From the NCBI GenBank assembly GCA_021741645.1, contig JAIOXK010000008.1, forward strand, positions 1 to 47,965: 47,965 nt of DNA, written 5' to 3'. The position numbers were made by a program, and so were the translations under genes. Of the stretch, positions 9,502-18,167 are shown in pieces; within the stretch, counting starts at the first letter, position 1; each line of letters begins with the position of its first letter. The notes beneath the pieces were generated by a model, which saw nothing but the letters and a program-made list of their open reading frames with translations, had not been told where the DNA came from and searched no databases. The DNA comes from Candidatus Nanopelagicales bacterium. GTDB taxonomy: Bacteria > Actinomycetota > Actinomycetes > S36-B12.

Positions 9502-10542
9502 CTACTCGCTGAGCGTGAAGCCCTGCACCTTGCCAGCATTCTCCGGAGTGATCAGAATGCAGTCAATCGACTGCTTCTCCTGCGCGGGGGCAGTGCCGGT
9601 GGTCAGGTACTCGTTCAGCTGCGCAACGGCGGTCTTGGTGCCGTTCACGATGGGCTGGAGCACGGTGGCCACCATCTCGCCCGCAGCCACAGCGGCCACA
9701 GCATCATCGTTACCGTCGAAGCCGAGGACGCAGGTGCCCTGGAGCTTGCCGGCCTCACGAAGAGCCTCGATAGCGCCGAGGGCCATCTCGTCGTTGCCCG
9801 CGATGACACCCTTCAGATCCGGCTGCGCCTGAATCATCAGCTCCATCTTCTGCTTACCTTCCTGTCGATCCCAGTTGGCAGTCTCCTGCTGCAGCATGTT
9901 GAAGCCCAACGGGTCGATGACCTCGTGGTACGAGGTCGAGCGAATTCCGGCGTTGTTGTCGGTTGGGTTGCCGAACAGTTCGACGTAGTCGAGGTTGTCG
10001 CCCATGCACTCGACCCACGCCTCAGCACCCAGCGCCGCGCCCTGAGCGTTGTTTGAGACGATCTGGGCCTTGGCGATGCCCTGCTCGGAGATCTCGGCGT
10101 TTACCTGGAACACCGGGATACCGGCATCGGTGGCCTTCTGGACTGCGCCGACGGACTCATCCGCACCGGCCGGGTCGAGAATGATGGCCTTGGCGCCTGC
10201 GGCGATGGCCGCGTCGATGAACTGGTTCTGCTTGTCGGGGTCATTGCCGTGGGCATTGACCGTCGACTCGTAGCCCAGAGCACCAAGCTCGGCAACCGCA
10301 GTGTCGACCTCTGCCTTCCAATAGGGGTTGGACGGATCGACGGTAATGACGGCGACACTTCCGCCGGCCTCCCCGGAAGCAGCCTCTTCAGCGGCAGCAC
10401 CTTCGGCGGCAGCCTCTTCAGCGGTCGCGGCGTCGGTTGACTCCTCAGTTGAGCTGTCGCTCGAGCAGGCAACCAGGCCGAGAGCCATGGCGCTGCCCAT
10501 CGCGACGACCGCAGCAGTGCGGCCGAAACGCTTGATCATCAT
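9502..10542 (-). CDS. sugar ABC transporter substrate-binding lipoprotein (periplasmic-binding-protein type)
   Basis: Signal peptide plus lipobox (ALGLVACSSDSS), Ala/Glu-rich linker, VAVITVDPSNPYWKAEVDTAVAELGALGYE, VIAGNDEMALGAIEALREAGK, VLGFDGNDDAVAAVAAGE. Confidence 0.92.
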   Translation of the reverse strand: MMIKRFGRTAAVVAMGSAMALGLVACSSDSSTEESTDAATAEEAAAEGAAAEEAASGEAGGSVAVITVDPSNPYWKAEVDTAVAELGALGYESTVNAHGNDPDKQNQFIDAAIAAGAKAIILDPAGADESVGAVQKATDAGIPVFQVNAEISEQGIAKAQIVSNNAQGAALGAEAWVECMGDNLDYVELFGNPTDNNAGIRSTSYHEVIDPLGFNMLQQETANWDRQEGKQKMELMIQAQPDLKGVIAGNDEMALGAIEALREAGKLQGTCVLGFDGNDDAVAAVAAGEMVATVLQPIVNGTKTAVAQLNEYLTTGTAPAQEKQSIDCILITPENAGKVQGFTLSE

Positions 10543-10603
10543 TCGGTTTCCCTTTCGCTATGTGAGTACTGCAGCCCCGGGCGCGGACCCGGGAGTCGTT
10601 GGG

Positions 10604-11686
10604 TCAGGCGTCTCCTGACGTCGGTGCGGATGGAGCCGTGAGGGAGGCCTGGGTCTTGCGAACCCCGCTGCGCTTCTGCAGGCGCTGCTGAGCCTGGTCG
10701 ATGGCCACGGCCAGGACGATGACAGCGCCCTTGATGACCACCTGCCAGAAGACCGACACTCCGACGAGTACCAGACCATCCACCAGGAAGCCGATGACGA
10801 AGGCGCCAATGATCGTGCCACGGACTGTTCCGCGACCACCCGCGAGCGCGGCACCACCAATGACCACAGCGGCGATCGCGTTCAGCTCGTAAAACTCCCC
10901 TGCCGTCGGCACTGCAGCTTTGAGGTCGGCAACGAGAAGCACGCCCACCAGTGCAGCGCAGAAACCGGAGATGACATAGATGCGAGTTTGCACCTTTTTC
11001 AAAGGCACTCCAGAAAGAATGGCCGCCCGCTCGTTACCGCCCGTTGCGTAGAGCCAGCGTCCGAACTTTGTGCGGTTCAGCAGAATCGAGGCTGCGATCG
11101 CGACGACGATCATGACCCAGACGGCCATCGGGATGCCCAGAGGTGCCGCAAAGGCCACGTCTACGAAGCCCTGATTGTTCGTCTCCGGGGATCCCTTTAT
11201 GTCGGTAAACGTCTCACCGTTGGAGATGAGCAGAGCCACACCTCGGGCCATGTAGAGCATGCCGAGGGTTGCGACGAATGCGGCGACGCGCCATCGGGCA
11301 ATGATGACCCCGTTGATCCAGCCGACGAAGGCACCCACCGCCACCGAGATGAGGATCACCGCCCATACCTGCGGGTAGGCGACCATCTCAGTAAACGGAA
11401 TGTTCCAGCCTTGAAGCAGCCAGCCAGCGATGATCCCGCTCAACCCGACAATGGAACCGACCGACAGGTCGATGCCACCGTTCAGGATGACGATCAGCAT
11501 GCCGATCGCGATGATCGCGTTCATCGCCACGTGGCGGGTCATCAGCAGCAGCGTCTCCGGCTGCAGGAACTGCGGCGTCAGAATCGAGAAGACGATGACG
11601 ATCAGAGCCAGCGCAATGAGCGCGCGTCCCTCAACCATGACGGCCGACCAGTTGATCTTGCGACCAGCGGACTCTTTCGTGCTCAC
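10604..11686 (-). CDS. sugar ABC transporter permease (RbsC/BPD_transp_2 family)
   Basis: Multiple TM segments; GGIDLSVGSIVGLSGIIAGWLL; NERAAILSGVPLKKVQTRIYVISGFCAALVG. Confidence 0.92.
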   Translation of the reverse strand: MSTKESAGRKINWSAVMVEGRALIALALIVIVFSILTPQFLQPETLLLMTRHVAMNAIIAIGMLIVILNGGIDLSVGSIVGLSGIIAGWLLQGWNIPFTEMVAYPQVWAVILISVAVGAFVGWINGVIIARWRVAAFVATLGMLYMARGVALLISNGETFTDIKGSPETNNQGFVDVAFAAPLGIPMAVWVMIVVAIAASILLNRTKFGRWLYATGGNERAAILSGVPLKKVQTRIYVISGFCAALVGVLLVADLKAAVPTAGEFYELNAIAAVVIGGAALAGGRGTVRGTIIGAFVIGFLVDGLVLVGVSVFWQVVIKGAVIVLAVAIDQAQQRLQKRSGVRKTQASLTAPSAPTSGDA

Positions 11687-13239
11687 GTGTGTGCTCCATC
11701 CGGACGGGTTTCGATCGCCTCTCCGGAGGCGGCCATGATCTCTTCACGGGTCGCTGTGCGGGGGTCGAACTCACCGACGATGTGACCACGACTCATGACG
11801 ATGATGCGGTGGGAGGCCGCAATCGCCTCCCCCACCTCGGAGGTCGCGTAGAGCACGGCCAGGCCCTGCGAGGCCTTCTCGAACAGCAGGGCGAAGATCT
11901 CACCCTTGGCACCGACGTCAATGCCACGGGCCGGTTCGTCGAGAAGCATGGCGGAGGGGCCGGTCATTAGAATCTTGCCGATGACGACCTTCTGCTGATT
12001 GCCACCGCTCAGGCTCGTGATCGGTGCAGCCGGCCCCTCGGTCTTGATGTGGATGTCCGCGATCTGCTGATCCGCCTGCTGCACCTGAAGAGGCTTGCTG
12101 AGCAGACCGCTCTTGGTGACGGCATCCAGATCCGCGAGAGTGATGTTATTGCCCACGGTCATCATCTGAACGAGCCCGTCTCGCTGGCGGTCCTCGGGCA
12201 CAAGCCCGAGTCCAACAGCGATCCGCCCCTCGATGTCGAGACCGGAGACATCCTCACCCCGCAACTGCACGCTGCCACCTGTGACAGGCATGCGTCCGGC
12301 AACACACTCGAGGAGCTCGGTGCGCCCGGCTCCCATGAGGCCGTATAGACAGACAATCTCACCGGCTCGCACGTCGATGCTGACATGGTTGACCGCGAGC
12401 CGCGTTGGGTCATCTGGGTTGATGACCGATACGTCGTGCAGCGAGAGAACGACGTCGCCGTAGGAGCGCTCTCGATCACGGAAGTCGTACTCGGCATCAC
12501 GCCCGGTCATCTGGGACACCACCCACGAAAGGTCGATGTCGTCAGCATCAGCCTCGGCGACGAGTGATCCGTCGCGAAACACCACCGCGTAATCAGCGAT
12601 GGCGATCGCCTCCTCGAGGTGGTGCGAGATGTAGACGATGGCAACCCCCTGCACGGTGAGTTCGCGAATCACCCGGAAGAGCACATCGACCTCGGCAGCA
12701 CTCAGTGCTGACGTGGGCTCGTCCATGATGAGAACCTGGGTCTCATCGACCAATGCACGGGCGATCTCCACGATTTGCTGCTGGCCAAGACGAAGGTTCG
12801 ACACCAAGGTCTTGGGGTCGATCGCCTCCTCTAGCCGAGCCATGACATCGCGGGTGGCCTCAGCCTCGGCGCCGTAATCGATGCCACCGCGACCATTGGG
12901 CAGCTCACGGCCGAGAAAGATGTTGTCCCGAACGTTCAGGTTCGCGCACAGGTTCAGCTCCTGATGGATGATGGAGATACCGCGCTCGCGTGCGTCCACC
13001 GTCGACTCGAGCACCACAAGTTCGCCATTGAGCATCAGTTGACCGCTCGTCGGCTCCTCGACACCGGACATGATCTTCATGAGGGTCGACTTGCCGGCGC
13101 CGTTCTCGCCGAAAAGCACGGTGACTTTGCCTGCACGAACGTCGAAGTCGACACCCTTCAAGGCGCGCGTGACCCCGTACTCCTTGGTGATGTCGACGGC
13201 TCGCAACACGACATCGGTGTCACCCGTCGCGACCGTCAC
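11683..13239 (-). CDS. sugar ABC transporter ATP-binding protein (duplicated ATPase domains)
   Basis: Walker A FGENGAGKSTLMKIMSG; signature LRLGQQQIVEIARAL; Walker B LIMDEPTSAL; second half LSGGNQQKVVIGKIL. Confidence 0.95.
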   Translation of the reverse strand: MTVATGDTDVVLRAVDITKEYGVTRALKGVDFDVRAGKVTVLFGENGAGKSTLMKIMSGVEEPTSGQLMLNGELVVLESTVDARERGISIIHQELNLCANLNVRDNIFLGRELPNGRGGIDYGAEAEATRDVMARLEEAIDPKTLVSNLRLGQQQIVEIARALVDETQVLIMDEPTSALSAAEVDVLFRVIRELTVQGVAIVYISHHLEEAIAIADYAVVFRDGSLVAEADADDIDLSWVVSQMTGRDAEYDFRDRERSYGDVVLSLHDVSVINPDDPTRLAVNHVSIDVRAGEIVCLYGLMGAGRTELLECVAGRMPVTGGSVQLRGEDVSGLDIEGRIAVGLGLVPEDRQRDGLVQMMTVGNNITLADLDAVTKSGLLSKPLQVQQADQQIADIHIKTEGPAAPITSLSGGNQQKVVIGKILMTGPSAMLLDEPARGIDVGAKGEIFALLFEKASQGLAVLYATSEVGEAIAASHRIIVMSRGHIVGEFDPRTATREEIMAASGEAIETRPDGAHT

Positions 13240-13898
13240 GATGAGACCTCAATCGCCACTGGTTGGATGAGCCACATCGAATCCGGGCTGGTCGAAGCCC
13301 AGGCCCCGTAGACCCTGATCTCCTTGCCCGACAGGGATGCGGGGTCAGCTGGATCGAGTACCTCAGCCTTCATCAGGGCCTTGATCTCCTGAGCAAGACT
13401 CTGGAAGGCAATCTGGTCAGGTACATCTCCGAAGGAGATGATGCCGAGGGCATCACGAACCGGTCCGCCGTTGAGGGCGGGCCCGATGGGCACCAGAACG
13501 GCACGCTCTTCGTCGATCCCGTCGACGGTCAGGGTCATGAACTTGTCATCGACGCTCTCGACGGTGCCGGTGGCAACGACCGGTACCGCGAAGCTTCCCG
13601 CACCGAGATCCTGGCCGTACTTCCCGCCCGCCATGGTCAGGTCGGCATCTGCCTCCGTGGCAAAGATGGGAAGATCGACGGCATTGAGCGGAAGGTCACT
13701 CTTGATCTGCGGGAACAGCTCCGAGGCGACGACCGCTGGGTTGAAGTCCTTATTGGGGTTCAGACCGCTCGCGATGGCAGCGCCCTCTTCAGCCGTGGTG
13801 TAGGTCGTCGTCACGCCGATCGCCAATGCCAAGACGACACCGACGCCGATACCGATTCCCCGAGCCAACCACGGGGACCGCTGACCTGACCGACTCAC
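13236..13898 (-). CDS. DUF2291-like predicted membrane-anchored protein
   Basis: N-terminal TM segment, then AEEGAAIASGLNPNKDFNPAVVASELFPQI; overlaps the ABC ATPase gene. GTG start at 13898 has an AGGAGG SD; the ORF track start is 13913. Confidence 0.7.
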   Translation of the reverse strand: MSRSGQRSPWLARGIGIGVGVVLALAIGVTTTYTTAEEGAAIASGLNPNKDFNPAVVASELFPQIKSDLPLNAVDLPIFATEADADLTMAGGKYGQDLGAGSFAVPVVATGTVESVDDKFMTLTVDGIDEERAVLVPIGPALNGGPVRDALGIISFGDVPDQIAFQSLAQEIKALMKAEVLDPADPASLSGKEIRVYGAWASTSPDSMWLIQPVAIEVSS

Positions 13899-13980
13899 TT
13901 CGCCTCCTGTCACACGACCCCGTCGAGTCGCTCACTACAGCAGACGGGCGACCCAAGTGCTTGGATCGGAACCATCGCGC

Positions 13981-14075
13981 TGGTGACGGTAATACTGCAC
14001 TTTGAGATGAGAATATCTCCACTTTCTCTGTGAAAGATTCCCAAATGTTGTGAAACTGTTACCAAACTGTGGAGC
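13981..14075 (-). promoter_or_regulatory. AT-rich putative promoter/operator region of the ery transport operon
   Basis: AT-rich island in a GC-rich window; TGTGAAA direct repeats at 14029-14035 and 14049-14055 (20 bp apart); GAGAT-N6-ATCTC at 14004-14019; motifs shared with the 18031-18100 region. Confidence 0.5.
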
Positions 14076-14122
14076 GGGCGATTGTTCTTACATCCGCCTA
14101 CTCTGTCGCAGAGGTACCGGAT

Positions 14123-14899
14123 TCAGTCTGGGACCCGGGCCGCTGCCGCGAGCTGGGCGATCTCGAGCAGCCCCTCCGGCTGCCAGGCGGAACGTCCGAC
14201 GAACAACCCGTCAGTGGTGGGGTCCGTCAGCAGCTCGCCGGCGTTCTGCGGGTTGACGCTCCCCCCGTAGAGCAGAGCCCGCGGCCCCCTGCCATCCGAT
14301 TTTCGGGCCAGCAGCGCCGCAAGCGCCGCCATGACCGGAGCGGTCTGATCGACCGTGGCCGGTCGGCCGTCCTCACCAATCGCCCAGATCGGCTCGTAGG
14401 CCACGATCACCTTGCGAACCTCACTGGAACAGACGCGGGAGAGAGCGGCATCGACCTGGCGGGACAGGAACTCGATCTCCTCCCCCGCAGCACGAACATC
14501 GCCCGGCTCCCCGACGCAGATCAGCGGAACCAGACCGGCATCGAGTGCCGCGCGGGCCTTCAGCGCCACCGTCTCGTCCGTCTCCGCAAACATCGAACGC
14601 CGCTCCGAGTGACCCATCTCGATGATGGTGGCCCCGGCGTCCTCAGCCATCCGCATGGAGATCTCGCCGGTGTAGGCACCTTCGGATGCCCAGTGAGCAT
14701 TCTGCGCACCGATCATCACCGGGCTTGACGCTGGAAGTTCCGCGCGCACCGTCGCCAGCGCCGTGTGCGGCGGAAGGATGAACAGCTGAACAGTCTCCGG
14801 GAGGGCGGCCTGCGCAAGCGTCTGCGCGTACGACGTGGCCTCGGCCAGCGTCTTGTTCATCTTCCATCCAGTGCCGACCCACACAACCGGTTCAGTCAT
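14123..14899 (-). CDS. triosephosphate isomerase-family protein, EryH-like
   Basis: VGTGWKMNKTLAEA (TIM usually has NWKMN), catalytic His MGHSERR, catalytic Glu AYEPIWAIG, YGGSVNPQNAGEL. Start MTEP at 14899 overlaps the upstream kinase stop. Confidence 0.85.
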   Translation of the reverse strand: MTEPVVWVGTGWKMNKTLAEATSYAQTLAQAALPETVQLFILPPHTALATVRAELPASSPVMIGAQNAHWASEGAYTGEISMRMAEDAGATIIEMGHSERRSMFAETDETVALKARAALDAGLVPLICVGEPGDVRAAGEEIEFLSRQVDAALSRVCSSEVRKVIVAYEPIWAIGEDGRPATVDQTAPVMAALAALLARKSDGRGPRALLYGGSVNPQNAGELLTDPTTDGLFVGRSAWQPEGLLEIAQLAAAARVPD

Positions 14900-16388
14900 C
14901 CCTGTCTTTCCTCTCGATGGTCTGCAGGGCCTTGATGACCCCCATGAAATCCGCGTAGGCACGATCCATGTGCTCGCGCGAACTCGGATCCGGTTCATGC
15001 ACACGCTCGACTTGGACGGCGGACTCCACCGCTTCAACCAACGAGGGGTAGGCCCCGGCCGCCACCCCCGCGAGCAGGGCAGCCCCCAGCGCTCCGGACT
15101 CCTCCGCTGTGGTCACCTCGATGCGGCGCCCCAGCACGTCAGCAAACACCTGACTCCAGATACGGCTCCTGGACGCTCCGCCGGTGAGGCGGACAGCGTC
15201 GAACGCGTGCGCGGAAGCGAGGGCATCCACGTGATACCGGTGGGTGAACGCGACTCCTTCCATGATCGCCCTTAACAGGTGTCCGCGGGTATGCCACCCT
15301 CCGAGCCCGGTGAAGGTTCCGCTGAGTTTACCGACGAAAGGTGATCCGAACAGGAACGGCAGAAAGCGAATGACCGACGGATCCCCAGCGACCTCAGCGA
15401 CCTCCCGATCGATGAAGCCGAAGGGGTCGCCCACCAACCGACCCCGCTCGATGTCGTCGGCGCACAGGGTCTGCGCAAACCACTCCATGGTCGCCGCGCT
15501 GGTGGGACTCAGTGACATGTTCATCCATGAGCCCGGCTCGATGAAAGACCGTGCACACCAGTCATTTCCCAACACCGGCGTGTAGGAGATGACCTGGTTG
15601 ATGCTAAACGATCCTGCCACCACTGATGCCAGACCCGGGCTTATCACCCCTGTCCCGATGGCGGAGCAATCGACGTCATGCGCTGTCGCTGCAATCGGCA
15701 CGCCCTCAGGCAGTCCCGTGAGATCGGCTGCGTCCTCCGTGACGTGACCAGACACCGCACCTGACGACAGAACCGGTGGAAGAAGTCGCCGCTGCTCGCT
15801 GAGGCCGAAGAGCTCCACCACCTCATCTGAGTACTGCTGCGTGCGCACGTCGGTGAACGACAGGCTGGCCTCGGTGAGTTCGGTGGAGAACTCGCCGGTC
15901 AACCGCTGCCGGAGCATGTCCTTGGCCGGGAGCGCCCACGCTGACGCGGTAACAACATCCGGTTCGTTGTCGACCAACCATCGCAGAAGAGCAGCCGGCG
16001 CTGATGGCCACGGCCGCTGGCCCGTCAAGACCAACGCACGATCACTGACGCCACCGGTCTCCCATTGGCGCACGATGCCACTCGCGCGGGTGTCAAGCGA
16101 CATGATCCCGGGCCTGGTTGGACGCCCATCGGAATCCACCAGATACAGGCCGTCTCCGTGTGAGGTGACGCCGACAGCTGCAATCTGCGGGCGACCGGTG
16201 GCGGCGAGAACCTCGTCGACGGTCTCTGCTACCGCTCGCCACAGATCGTCTTGATCCCGCTCGACGTGATGAGCCCGGGGGTAGGACAACGGAACCCGCC
16301 GGCTGGCACTCGCCACGGGAACACCATGAAGGTCGAACAGCACCGATTTTGTGACGGTGGTACCTGCATCAATGCCGAGCAGCATCAT
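14892..16388 (-). CDS. FGGY-family carbohydrate kinase, EryA-like (copy 2)
   Basis: LLGIDAGTTVTKSVLFDLHGVPV; GVTSHGDGLYLVDSDGRP; VRLTGGASRSRIWSQVFADVLGRRIEV. Confidence 0.88.
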   Translation of the reverse strand: MMLLGIDAGTTVTKSVLFDLHGVPVASASRRVPLSYPRAHHVERDQDDLWRAVAETVDEVLAATGRPQIAAVGVTSHGDGLYLVDSDGRPTRPGIMSLDTRASGIVRQWETGGVSDRALVLTGQRPWPSAPAALLRWLVDNEPDVVTASAWALPAKDMLRQRLTGEFSTELTEASLSFTDVRTQQYSDEVVELFGLSEQRRLLPPVLSSGAVSGHVTEDAADLTGLPEGVPIAATAHDVDCSAIGTGVISPGLASVVAGSFSINQVISYTPVLGNDWCARSFIEPGSWMNMSLSPTSAATMEWFAQTLCADDIERGRLVGDPFGFIDREVAEVAGDPSVIRFLPFLFGSPFVGKLSGTFTGLGGWHTRGHLLRAIMEGVAFTHRYHVDALASAHAFDAVRLTGGASRSRIWSQVFADVLGRRIEVTTAEESGALGAALLAGVAAGAYPSLVEAVESAVQVERVHEPDPSSREHMDRAYADFMGVIKALQTIERKDRDD

Positions 16389-17983
16389 GGCGCGAGAACA
16401 AGGAACCGCGAGAGATAGTCCTCGTACTCCTCCAATTCGGACTGCACACGATCAGCGTCCCAGCCCAATTCGTCCGCCATAACCTCGGCCACGGCTGTAC
16501 TTGCGGACCGGCCAAGATCCGGCTCCCAGCCAATCATCACCCGGCGCATCACCACATCACTGAGGTGCACTGCCTCCTCATCTCGGACGGCGAGTAGCAC
16601 CTCTGCCGCCACCAGTCCGGACTGCTCGTCAAGGACGCGACGCGTCTGTGGCTCATCGACCATGATCGCTGCGACCTTTGCCGCCCGCGCGCCGTAGAGG
16701 CGATCGAGTCGCGCGGCGAGGCCACGATCAATTCCCGGAAGAGGCCGCGGCGCTGACGAGTAGCCGGGCAGGCGCGCATCGGTCAGCGAGGACGGAGTCA
16801 GGTTCATGTACCGCGCGACCGCCTTGTGCGTGTGACCTGCCAAGGCCCGGAAGGTCGTGAGCTTCCCGCCTATGATCGAGAGCAGACCAGTGATGCGCGG
16901 AGCATGGTCGTGGATCTCGTGTCGACGGGTGATGTCAGCCGTACGCTCGGCGTCCACATAGGGCAGAGGCCGCACTCCGGTGTACCAGTACAGAACGGAG
17001 TCTCGTGTGAGGCCGCAGGAGGGGAAGACCTTGTTCGTCTCGTAGAGGATGTAGTCGATCTCCTCCTGATCAGCTGAGACAGTGTCAAGGTCGCCGGAGA
17101 AGCGCTTGTCGGTGCTTCCGATCAGGTACAGCCCCAGCCACGGGATGATCATCATCGGGCGACCGTCGTCCGACTCGTAGTACATGGCATCGTCGGGAGC
17201 CCCTGGGAAAGGCGGCACCACCAGATGCGTGCCCTTCGTCCCACCCATCCACTGTCGATCGCCTTCGACGGTGCCGGTCAGGATGTCGTCGACCCACGGG
17301 CCGGCGACGTTGACCACGATTCCTGCCGTGACACCGAACGACTCACCCGTCAGTTCATCCCGCAGGCGGGCGCCGGTCACCCGCTCGTCGCTGGTCGTCA
17401 GCTCGCTGACCCGGACGTAGGAGAGCGTGTCTGCGCCGGCGTCGCGGGCCGCAAGCATCAACTCCACGCACAGTCGCTCGGAGTACTCGACCTGAGCGTC
17501 GTAGTAGCGCGCGGATCCCTGCAGACCCTCGGTGCGAACGCCCGGCAGCATCTCGATCGTCTTCTTACGGCTGAAGGCGCGGTGGCGGGGCACGGACTTG
17601 TCGTAGGAGAGAACGTCATAGAGCACCATCCCGGCACGAAGGGCCAGCGATGAGTGAGCACCGCCCTTGTAGAAGGGAAGAACGAACGGCAGCGGTTTCA
17701 CCAGATGTGGGGCTGACCGCAGCAGCCACTCGCGGTCACGCAGCGACTCGCGCACCAACGAGATGTCGAACTTCTCCAGATACTTCAGGCCACCATGGAT
17801 CATCCTCGAGGACCACGAGGACGTACCGCTGCCCCAATCGCCCTTGTCCACGACCAGGACTCGTGCTCCCGATCTGGCCAGATCCCACGCGACGGCCAGA
17901 CCGTTGACTCCACCCCCCACGACGAGGACGTCATAAGGGTTGTTGCGGGCGGCCGTCAGGACCTCGTCGCGGGAGCGTGACAT
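16385..17983 (-). CDS. FAD-dependent polyol-phosphate dehydrogenase, EryB-like (GlpD family, copy 2)
   Basis: YDVLVVGGGVNGLAVAWDLARSGARVLVVDKGDWGSGTSSWSSRMIHGGLKYLEKFDISLVRESL; IIGGKLTTFRALAGHT. ATG at 17983 has GGAGAGG upstream. Confidence 0.88.
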   Translation of the reverse strand: MSRSRDEVLTAARNNPYDVLVVGGGVNGLAVAWDLARSGARVLVVDKGDWGSGTSSWSSRMIHGGLKYLEKFDISLVRESLRDREWLLRSAPHLVKPLPFVLPFYKGGAHSSLALRAGMVLYDVLSYDKSVPRHRAFSRKKTIEMLPGVRTEGLQGSARYYDAQVEYSERLCVELMLAARDAGADTLSYVRVSELTTSDERVTGARLRDELTGESFGVTAGIVVNVAGPWVDDILTGTVEGDRQWMGGTKGTHLVVPPFPGAPDDAMYYESDDGRPMMIIPWLGLYLIGSTDKRFSGDLDTVSADQEEIDYILYETNKVFPSCGLTRDSVLYWYTGVRPLPYVDAERTADITRRHEIHDHAPRITGLLSIIGGKLTTFRALAGHTHKAVARYMNLTPSSLTDARLPGYSSAPRPLPGIDRGLAARLDRLYGARAAKVAAIMVDEPQTRRVLDEQSGLVAAEVLLAVRDEEAVHLSDVVMRRVMIGWEPDLGRSASTAVAEVMADELGWDADRVQSELEEYEDYLSRFLVLAP

Positions 17984-18030
17984 GGGCTTCCTCTCCTTAA
18001 TCCTGGTCACCAGCCGCTCAAATCGGTGTT

Positions 18031-18110
18031 CAGGATTTCACATTCCTTCGGGTGACAAATGTTAAGACTAGCCTCATATTCTCACGATTGTGGTTAGTAT
18101 CACCTCTTGA
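18031..18110. promoter_or_regulatory. AT-rich divergent promoter/operator region between eryB-like and eryC-like genes
   Basis: TTTCACA (18036-18042), CAAATGTT (18056-18063), ATATTCTCA (18076-18084); each motif or its reverse complement also occurs in the 14000-14060 region. Confidence 0.5.
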
Positions 18111-18167
18111 TTGAGACATCTCCCGTTTGGGCTGTCTCCCCGACGATCAGCGCAAGGGAAGTGGCTC

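Noticed and set aside
10561-10600. Terminator from the CCCGGG...CCCGGG inverted repeat between the binding-protein and permease genes
   Set aside because: Only a 6-bp self-complementary stem in a GC-rich region with no U-tract; insufficient support.
14123-14899. Housekeeping triosephosphate isomerase (tpiA)
   Set aside because: Located inside the ery operon, overlaps an FGGY kinase gene, and has GTGWKMN instead of NWKMN; EryH-like assignment fits better.
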